Shown piece by piece: positions 7,436-11,740 of a stretch of 11,740 nt of DNA (within the stretch, counting starts at the first letter, position 1; the number at the start of each line of letters is the position of its first letter). Under the pieces are notes generated by a model. That model ran no database searches and was not told the origin of the DNA. It was given only the letters and a program-made list of their open reading frames with translations. Source of the stretch: Acidimicrobiia bacterium. Lineage in GTDB: Bacteria > Actinomycetota > Acidimicrobiia > Acidimicrobiales > JACDCH01. Position numbers and translations under genes: made by a program. The DNA is taken from positions 1 through 11,740 of the forward strand of contig JACDCH010000201.1 of assembly GCA_013694495.1 (NCBI GenBank), written 5' to 3'.

Positions 7436-7939
7436 CTACTGCATCCCGGTGCCGGGCCCGGCGCCCGCCTCGCGCTCCAGGCGAGCGAAGGCGGCGTCGA
7501 GGTCGTCGAGCATCGTGGCGAGGTCGTCGGGGCGTCCGGACCCGGCGTCGGCCTCGAGGCCGGCCGAGATGGCGGCCATCTCCGGCGCGCCAACGATGCG
7601 ACTCCGCGCCCTTGTTGATGCGGTGGGCCTGCTGGCGCACGGCTTCCAGGTCGGAGCCGTCGCCCGCATCGCGCAGCGCGACGAGGTCGGTGGCGGTGGA
7701 CGTCACGTAGTCGCGGATGACGCCGGCGGCCATCCCCCGTCGCCGCCCGTGATCTCGTGCAGCACGGACTTGTCGAGGGCGAGGGTGGCGTCGTCGGGCC
7801 TCGCTGCGGTGCTCGCCGGTGCCGGGTCGTCGTCGTCCGCCTCCGGGAACGGGACGTGGGGGAGCCATCGTCGGAGCTTGGCGGCGAGCAGCGGGATGAT
7901 GGTCGGCTTGGCGGCGAAGTCGTGGCGCTCGGCGTCGGG
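7436..7939 (-). pseudogene. Broken receiver-HPt tail of a hybrid sensor kinase
   Basis: Read right to left, three pieces in two frames form one domain pair. Piece 1 (about 7939-7738) reads HDFAAKPTIIPLLAAKLRRW, the end of a receiver domain with its conserved Lys. An acidic linker follows, then LDKSVLHEITGGDGG, the start of an HPt domain. At a run of five C (7734-7738, G on the coding strand) the frame shifts to piece 2, MAAGVIRDYVTSTATDLV and on through VRQQAHRINKGA, which carries the phosphorylatable HPt His. Near 7607 it shifts back to piece 3, SRIVGAPEMAAISAGLEADA and LDDLDAAFARLEREAG, ending in TAG at 7436-7438. Kinase, sensor and most of the receiver are absent. An extra Asn codon also splits the usual HRIKGA. 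The two shifts cancel, so the piece may be an old pseudogene or carry sequencing errors. Confidence 0.75.
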
Positions 7940-8449
7940 CTACGTGTCCTGCACCCAGGACCCGTTGCCGTACAGGGTGAAGCCCCACTCGAGATGCTGC
8001 CGGTGCTCGTACGTCGAGACCGTGCCCGAGACGGTGACGGGGATGCGCGCGATCGGCCGGCTGCGGTCGCCCGGATTCGCGTTCGTGGGCGGCTGGAACC
8101 GGACGTCGATGTCCAGGTTCCAGCTCCAACCGGTATAGGCCTGCGGCACCTCCAGCCAGATGCTCGGGATGAACGCCCCTCCACCCTTGTACGTCGCGCC
8201 GTAATCGAACCGCAGCAGGATCTCGGCGTCGACGTAGACGTACCTGCCCATGAACTCCGGGACGTTCACCGGCCACTCGTAGGTCATCCGGATCTTCTTC
8301 GGGGAGTAGAAGCCCGTTCCGAGGTCCTGCCAATCGTCGACCGCCGGCACTGCATTCGCCCGGTGTGTGGAGATCTCCTGGTGCGGCTCGCCGTCCTTGA
8401 TGACGTGCCAGGCAGCCTGCGCTGCGTTCTGAACCATTTCCCAGCTCAT
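7940..8449 (-). CDS. Unrecognised 169-residue protein, probably beta-rich
   Basis: 169 residues, no signal peptide and no membrane segment. The first 22 residues look like an amphipathic helix (VQNAAQAAWHVIKDG). The rest alternates short hydrophobic/aromatic strands with Gly/Pro/Asn turns: IRMTYEW (53-59), YVYVDAEILLRF (70-81), YKGGGAFIPSIWLEVP (87-102), WSWNLDIDVRF (108-118), IARIPVTVSGTVST (133-146) and LEWGFTLYGNGSW (153-165). This suggests a compact beta-sandwich or jelly-roll, perhaps a binding module. I cannot name a family. The ATG (8447-8449) overlaps the stop of the peptidoglycan-binding gene as ATGA, so the two are coupled and probably act together. The TAG stop (7940-7942) directly abuts the sensor-kinase remnant in the same frame. 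Codon use looks less extremely G/C than the che genes, a weak sign of separate origin. Confidence 0.8.
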   Translation of the reverse strand: MSWEMVQNAAQAAWHVIKDGEPHQEISTHRANAVPAVDDWQDLGTGFYSPKKIRMTYEWPVNVPEFMGRYVYVDAEILLRFDYGATYKGGGAFIPSIWLEVPQAYTGWSWNLDIDVRFQPPTNANPGDRSRPIARIPVTVSGTVSTYEHRQHLEWGFTLYGNGSWVQDT

Positions 8450-8874
8450 GCCAGGGCCTCCCCTTCGTCCTCGGGCGTGTCCGCGATCGCCAGCACCTCG
8501 ATCTCCTCCGAGCTGTCGCCGTCGACCTGCTGGATGGGCTCCGACCCTGAGCCGGTGAAGTAGGCCTGGCGTTGCTCTTCGGTCCAGTCGGCGAGCCTGG
8601 GCGGCGCGCCGGCGGCGACGAGATCCGCAGGGACGTCGCCCTCGCCGCCGGCCGCCTCGCCCGTCAGCGTCGGCCAGGTGACGGGCCCCACCCACCCGTC
8701 GACGACGAGCCCATGCTGCTCCTGGTGAGCGCGGACGGCGCCGTCGGTGATGGGGCCGAAGATCCCGTCGACGGTGCCCGTGTAGAGCCCGCCGAGCAAC
8801 TGCTGGAGGTAGGTGACGTACCCGCCTGTCTCGCTGTCGGTCGCGCCCTCTCGGATGTCGGGTTCGTTCGCCAC
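8446..8874 (-). CDS. Peptidoglycan-binding-domain (PF01471-like) protein
   Basis: 142 residues. A peptidoglycan-binding type 1 domain spans about 18-72: YLQQLLGGLYTGTVDGIFGP, then AVRAHQEQHGLVVDGWVGPVTW. This matches the usual LQ...L, VDGxFGxxT, AVxxFQ, GLxVDGxVGxxTW pattern, with H50 in place of the usual Phe. A linker follows, then ADWTEEQRQAYFTGSG (95-110) and a strongly acidic tail (about 117-142). No signal peptide is visible, so access to the wall would need non-classical export or lysis, or the domain has been repurposed for protein contacts. The GTG start at 8872-8874 is set by AAAGGAGG five bases upstream. An upstream ATG-initiated extension to 9066 lacks such a site and looks non-coding. 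It overlaps the next gene (ATGA), forming a two-gene cassette. Confidence 0.8.
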   Translation of the reverse strand: MANEPDIREGATDSETGGYVTYLQQLLGGLYTGTVDGIFGPITDGAVRAHQEQHGLVVDGWVGPVTWPTLTGEAAGGEGDVPADLVAAGAPPRLADWTEEQRQAYFTGSGSEPIQQVDGDSSEEIEVLAIADTPEDEGEALA

Positions 8875-8878
8875 GAAT

Positions 8879-8886
8879 CCTCCTTT
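8879..8886 (-). promoter_or_regulatory. Strong Shine-Dalgarno fixing the GTG start of the PG-binding gene
   Basis: AAAGGAGG on the minus strand, followed by ATT C and then GTG at 8874. It is close to perfect and is the best ribosome binding site in the window, supporting high translation of the two-gene cassette. Confidence 0.85.
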
Positions 8887-9092
8887 GTCCCGCGCCCGCC
8901 TTGGGATCGCCGGGATCGAGGGGGAACTGCCCCCCGGCGCTGATCCTCTGCGCGACGCGGCGCCTTCGCAATGGCCGATGGGTTCCCCAAGGGGCCTCGG
9001 CCATGCCTGATGAGGCAGCGGCTCGAACGAGTGTCGATTGCTGGCGCTGGCGCTGTGGACCAGCAACCCGGGGTCGACCCAAGATCCTCAGC
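8887..9092. repeat. Non-coding leader with nested inverted repeats
   Basis: About 200 bases upstream of the PG-binding/beta-protein cassette without coding signal. Two hairpin-forming elements stand out. GGGGG (8920-8924) and CCCCC (8930-8934) enclose a 5-base loop. ATGGCCGA (8971-8978) and TCGGCCAT (8997-9004) are perfect 8-base arms around an 18-base spacer that itself contains CCCCAAGGGG (8985-8994). There is no T-tract, so a classic intrinsic terminator is not supported. A 5' leader structure, operator or recombination-related site are alternatives. Confidence 0.55.
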
Positions 9093-9330
9093 TCAGAGCG
9101 CCGCCCGAAAGGCCTCGGACACGCCTTCGAGTAGCTGCGTCGGGAAGTCGTGCTCGATCCGCTGGTCGCAGTACGCGCTCGGCGACGGTGGTGTTGGCGG
9201 AGCGGTCGGTCTCGAAGCGGGCGCTCGCGAGCTCCGTGGGGTGACCGACGGCCTCCTCGTCGGCGAAGTTCCCCCGGACCACCGCGACACCGAAACGCCA
9301 CCGAGCGACACGCCGGTTGCGCGGGCCACC
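9093..9330 (-). pseudogene. Probable frameshifted gene remnant, family not recognised
   Basis: Two minus-strand segments with strongly G/C-ending codons appear to continue each other. The first (9330 to about 9179) reads FGVAVVRGNFADEEAVGHPT, then ELASARFETDRSANTTVAER. After a one-base shift the second (about 9178-9093) reads YCDQRIEHDFPTQLLEGVSE, then AFRAAL and TGA at 9093-9095. Upstream the first frame is closed by two TGA codons, so the 5' part is missing. A rival frame (GTG at 9329, 78 codons) has VARATGVSLGGVS at its start but Pro/Ser/Arg-rich shadow-like sequence in the middle, so it may hold only the two ends. I cannot assign a function. Confidence 0.35.
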
Positions 9331-9396
9331 TCATCATCCGCAGAGTCGGCGGCTGACGGCCGGGCGGCAACGGGACATCATGCGTTCGTGTCTCGG

Positions 9397-9402
9397 TAGG
9401 TT
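9397..9402 (+). promoter_or_regulatory. Putative -10 box of the MaoC-type gene (leaderless)
   Basis: TAGGTT (TANNNT) ends 6 bases before the ATG at 9409, and no Shine-Dalgarno is present. This fits a leaderless actinobacterial transcript beginning at the start codon. No convincing -35. Confidence 0.3.
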
Positions 9403-9408
9403 GCCTCG

Positions 9409-9864
9409 ATGAAGTATTTCGAGGACTTCGTGGTGGGTGAAGAGTTCGAGTGCGGGGCCTACGAGGTCACCGCAGACGAGATCGTCGCGTTTGCTCGCCA
9501 GTACGACCCGCAGCCGTTCCACCTCGATCAAGCAGCTGCCGACGCGAGCGTGTTCGGCGGGCTCACGGCGTCTGGCTTTCACACCGTGGCGATGCAGGGT
9601 GCGCTCATCAATGCATCACCCGAAGCTGACGCGGCGATAGTTGCAGGTCTCGGCTGGGACGAGGTGAGATTCGCGCATCCGGTGTGGGCTGGCGACACGT
9701 TGTCTGTCCGCTTTACGTGTCTCGAAGTTCGGGCGTCCGCCAGCAAACCGGACCGAGGCGTTGTACGAACCTCGGTCGTGCTCCGCAATCAGGACGGTCA
9801 GGATGTCTTGAGCAGCGTGCACAACCTCTTGCTCAAACGCCGACCGACCACTCCGGAGGTCTGA
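9409..9864 (+). CDS. MaoC-type (R)-specific enoyl-CoA hydratase / acyl dehydratase
   Basis: 151 residues, the normal size of a single hot-dog MaoC domain. The hydratase-2 signature is clear: FARQYDPQPFHLDQ (28-41), giving the catalytic pair Asp33 and His38, followed by FGGLTASGFHTVA (49-61). The later WAGDTLSVRFTCLEVRAS and the final NLLLKRR strand complete the fold. Such enzymes hydrate trans-2-enoyl-CoA or dehydrate 3-hydroxyacyl thioesters in fatty-acid, PHA or secondary metabolism; the exact acyl substrate cannot be read from the sequence. No partner gene of a pathway lies beside it; it faces a luciferase-like monooxygenase. The ATG is supported by the domain start at residue 3 (YFEDFVVGEEF) and by TAGGTT six bases upstream. 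Codon use is less G/C-extreme than the che genes. Confidence 0.9.
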   Translation: MKYFEDFVVGEEFECGAYEVTADEIVAFARQYDPQPFHLDQAAADASVFGGLTASGFHTVAMQGALINASPEADAAIVAGLGWDEVRFAHPVWAGDTLSVRFTCLEVRASASKPDRGVVRTSVVLRNQDGQDVLSSVHNLLLKRRPTTPEV

Positions 9865-9874
9865 CAGCGCGCAC

Positions 9875-9906
9875 GGCGCCACCTCACGAAACGTGGCCGC
9901 GGCGCC
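9875..9906. terminator. Hairpin between convergent genes, possible bidirectional terminator
   Basis: GGCGCC (9875-9880) pairs with GGCGCC (9901-9906), with an inner CACG-AAA-CGTG stem (9885-9895). It begins 10 bases after the MaoC-type stop. There is no T-tract, so termination is inferred from position and structure. The remaining 136 bases up to the monooxygenase stop show no gene. Confidence 0.35.
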
Positions 9907-10042
9907 AGTGAGCCGTACCTGTCGAACGTCTCCGAGCCGTCGGTAGGTGGCAGTCCGACCGGGTGCTCTGCGCCATTTCCAGGGAAGCTGGCTGCCCGCG
10001 CGGAAGGCATTCAACTCCGACGCGCTGCCGCGTGCGGTCGTG

Positions 10043-10924
10043 TCAGCGTAGCTCTCGCCGTAGACGCCCCAGGCTCGCTGAGAGCAAGTCGTCGATCGCG
10101 TCGGGAGGTGCCACTGGCACTCCGGCGCGACCGTACGGCGGGTCGTAGAACACGAACTCGGTGAACCCCGCGTCGAACCACTCGTGCACGACGTCCTCGA
10201 AGTGGCCGGCTGAGGTCCATGACGTTGCCTCCGTCAGGCCCAACAACACGGCCCTGCGAATCTCGTTCGGGTCGCGCTCGATCCTCACGCACGCGTCGTC
10301 GAGTCGTTCACTGTTGGCGCGCGCCGCCGCCAACGTGGGTCCGTAGGTGTTCCAGGTGTCCGCGAATCGGGCCGCGACCTTGAGCGTGCCGAGACTATGA
10401 GCCGCGAGGATGAACGGTGGTCGAGGCCGCTGCACGAAGCCCGGCGAAGTCGCCGCGCCGGACGTCCGATACCAGGAGCCGTCGTAGGTCACGTCGTCCT
10501 CGCGGCACAGCCGATCCACAACCTCGACGTACTCGGCAAAGCGCTCCGCTCGCTCCTTCGCGGACCAGTCGTCCTCACCCCACATGGGCTGGTCCGTAGG
10601 AGCTCCACCCGCGCCGAGACCGAGCTCCAGCCGGCCACCACTCAGATGGTCGACGGTCTGGGCCTCCTTGGCGAACAGGACCGGTGACCGCGAGACGATC
10701 GCGCCGACCAGCAGCCCGACGCGCACACGGTTCGTCGTTGCGGCCAGCCCAGCGAGACTGGTGGCCGCCTCGAACCAGGACTGTCCGGGACGATGAGGAT
10801 TCGTGAAGTGGTCGCACGACCAGATCGAATCGACTCCGCCGTCCTCGAGCCGGCGCCAGCGCGTCACGAGGTCACGCCAGGGCTCGTTCGGTAGAACGAG
10901 TGTCCCAACCAGCAACCTGTGCAT
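10043..10924 (-). CDS. Luciferase-like (LLM class) flavin-dependent oxidoreductase
   Basis: 293 residues, full family length. Bacterial-luciferase-type barrel features: GGVDSIWSCDHFTNP (29-43), NRVRVGLLVGAIVSRSPVLF (65-84), AKEAQTVDHLSGGRLELGLG (85-104) continuing AGGAP, then QRPRPPFILAAHS and the C-terminal AGFTEFVFYDPPYG. These enzymes use reduced flavin or, very often in actinobacteria, coenzyme F420. The DH(F) in the first third fits the F420-type subgroup, but this is inference. The substrate is unknown. The ATG (10922-10924) is preceded by TAGCGT and an inverted repeat and has no Shine-Dalgarno, suggesting a leaderless, regulated gene. It runs convergently to the MaoC-type gene and is downstream of the flavoprotein reductase gene on the same strand with 167 bases between. 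Confidence 0.9.
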   Translation of the reverse strand: MHRLLVGTLVLPNEPWRDLVTRWRRLEDGGVDSIWSCDHFTNPHRPGQSWFEAATSLAGLAATTNRVRVGLLVGAIVSRSPVLFAKEAQTVDHLSGGRLELGLGAGGAPTDQPMWGEDDWSAKERAERFAEYVEVVDRLCREDDVTYDGSWYRTSGAATSPGFVQRPRPPFILAAHSLGTLKVAARFADTWNTYGPTLAAARANSERLDDACVRIERDPNEIRRAVLLGLTEATSWTSAGHFEDVVHEWFDAGFTEFVFYDPPYGRAGVPVAPPDAIDDLLSASLGRLRRELR

Positions 10925-10931
10925 GACAGCG

Positions 10932-10937
10932 ACGCTA
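10932..10937 (-). promoter_or_regulatory. Putative -10 box of the LLM oxidoreductase gene
   Basis: TAGCGT on the minus strand (TANNNT) ends 7 bases before the ATG, fitting a leaderless transcript. No good -35 match upstream, as might be expected if an activator or alternative sigma factor is involved. Confidence 0.3.
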
Positions 10938-10959
10938 GATCAGCGGCCGCGCCTGATCT
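10937..10959. promoter_or_regulatory. Inverted repeat, candidate operator of the LLM oxidoreductase gene
   Basis: AGATCAG (10937-10943) and CTGATCT (10953-10959) are perfect 7-base arms around a 9-base spacer containing the palindrome GCGGCCGC. It touches the putative -10 box, a typical place for a repressor such as a TetR- or MarR-type protein. No regulator gene is adjacent within the window. Confidence 0.5.
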
Positions 10960-11091
10960 CTGTACGCGGACATCGCCAGAACCCGCGCACCAGAACACGC
11001 CTCGGTCTGAGGGACGCTGCGGGGATGGATCGACTGCCGCTCGCCGGGGTTGGCGTCATCGACGGTCCGAGCGACCACGGTCGTCCGCGGG
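10960..11091. other. Remainder of intergenic region
   Basis: About 130 bases between the flavoprotein stop and the candidate operator. No gene, clear terminator or RNA is visible to me. Confidence 0.4.
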
Positions 11092-11740
11092 TCAGAGCAT
11101 TGAGCCCAAGTCTGAGCCGACGGTGGGGTAGGCAGTGGTCATCGACTTCAGCTGCGTGGTTGTGAGGCCGAGTTTCATGGCGAGGCCGATGAAGTTGATC
11201 AGCTCGCCGTACTCGGGGCCGAGCATGTGGGCTCCGACGATCGTGTCGTCGGACGTGTCGACAAGGATTTTCGTGGCTGCGGCTGGTTCTCCGATCCGGT
11301 AGTTCGAGTACCAGCTGCTCGTTTCGCTGTAGCGAACGTCCACGTCGATTCCGGCTGCTGTTGCTTCGTCCTGGAGAAGACCGACCCGGGCCAGTTCCGG
11401 GATGGTGAACACCACGGTCGGGATGCCGGCATAGTCGGGCACCGTGGTTGTTCCCTTGAGCATGTTCGACGCGGCCACCTTGCCCTCGAACACGGCCACC
11501 GGGGTCAGTGCCATGCCGGAAGTGTCGGCAGAGTCCCCGGCGGCGTAGACGGCCGGGTTGGTCGTGCTCTGGAGGTGGCCCGCAACGGCCACGCCTGCAG
11601 TGCGGTGGGCGACGTGGGCCGCGTCCAGGTGCAGTTTGGAGAGCTGGGGGATGCGTCCGGCGCCGTGGACGACGAGGTCGGTCTCGATCTCTGCCTGGTT
11701 GCCGGCGCTCTCGAGGGCGACCCGGTAGGTCGCGCCGGCG
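11092..11740 (-). CDS. FAD-dependent pyridine nucleotide oxidoreductase, glutathione-reductase family (C-terminal part)
   Basis: The last 215 codons are visible; the 5' part with the FAD site and any redox-active cysteines lies beyond the right edge. Visible parts: the end of the NAD(P)-binding domain with LVVHGAGRIPQL, the second FAD motif VYAAGDSADTSGMALTPVAV (contacts the flavin), and the dimerisation domain from IPTVVFTIPELARVGL through KILVDTSDDTIVGAHMLGPE. Family members include dihydrolipoamide, glutathione, mycothione and mercuric reductases. The C-terminus reads MTTAYPTVGSDLGSML, where disulfide reductases normally have HPT with a catalytic His, so it may not be a classical disulfide reductase. 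An internal ATG at 11592 opens a shorter frame, but the frame and the family match continue upstream to the edge. Stop TGA at 11092-11094. Confidence 0.85.
   Translation of the reverse strand, partial: AGATYRVALESAGNQAEIETDLVVHGAGRIPQLSKLHLDAAHVAHRTAGVAVAGHLQSTTNPAVYAAGDSADTSGMALTPVAVFEGKVAASNMLKGTTTVPDYAGIPTVVFTIPELARVGLLQDEATAAGIDVDVRYSETSSWYSNYRIGEPAAATKILVDTSDDTIVGAHMLGPEYGELINFIGLAMKLGLTTTQLKSMTTAYPTVGSDLGSML

Noticed and set aside
6633..8333. 566-codon minus-strand open frame
   Set aside because: Only the piece around 7610-7735 (HPt middle) looks real; the rest is a shadow of the barrel and beta-protein genes.
1..11740. CRISPR arrays, tRNA/rRNA genes, insertion sequences
   Set aside because: No regularly spaced repeats, cloverleaf genes, transposase frames or target-site duplications could be seen.

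Overview
The window is very GC-rich DNA with strong G/C preference at third codon positions. The gene content is a chemotaxis-type array operon, a RibD/DHFR-like reductase, a MaoC-type dehydratase, a luciferase-like flavin monooxygenase and a glutathione-reductase-family enzyme. Together these suggest a high-GC actinobacterium, possibly of the Acidimicrobiia type. That placement is inference: there is no rRNA or marker gene to prove it.

Region 1 (1-4948, all minus strand): a compact chemosensory operon read from right to left: mcp, cheW, cheA, cheB. Each gene overlaps the next by 4 bases (GTGA, ATGA, ATGA), so the four are probably translationally coupled. The receptor is a double-TM protein with an extracytoplasmic dCache-like domain and a HAMP domain. 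CheA is a CheA-CheY hybrid: a C-terminal receiver is fused on, and a Pro/Ala linker takes the place of the P2 docking domain. cheB runs off the left edge, so only its receiver part is visible. No cheR, separate cheY or motility gene is in view.

Region 2 (5169-7248): a 168-residue helical repeat protein of unknown role (minus) is divergent from a DHFR/RibD-C family reductase (plus). The reductase seems to have lost its C-terminus. It runs convergently into a membrane-anchored TIM-barrel, glycosidase-like protein (minus).

Region 3 (7436-9408): a disturbed region. It holds a broken receiver-HPt tail of a hybrid sensor kinase (two compensating frameshifts) and, directly abutting it, an intact two-gene cassette. 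The cassette encodes a peptidoglycan-binding-domain protein and an unrecognised, probably all-beta, 169-residue protein. Upstream come a structured stretch with inverted repeats and another probable frameshifted gene remnant. This is the most accessory-looking part and the best candidate for something undescribed.

Region 4 (9409-11740): an R-hydratase-like MaoC protein (plus) faces a luciferase-like monooxygenase (minus) across a hairpin. Upstream of the monooxygenase lies a 7-bp-arm inverted repeat that looks like an operator. The window ends inside a glutathione-reductase/dihydrolipoamide-dehydrogenase family gene (minus) with Tyr where the family's catalytic His is expected. The MaoC and monooxygenase genes both lack a clear Shine-Dalgarno and have TANNNT 6-7 bases before ATG, which suggests leaderless transcripts.
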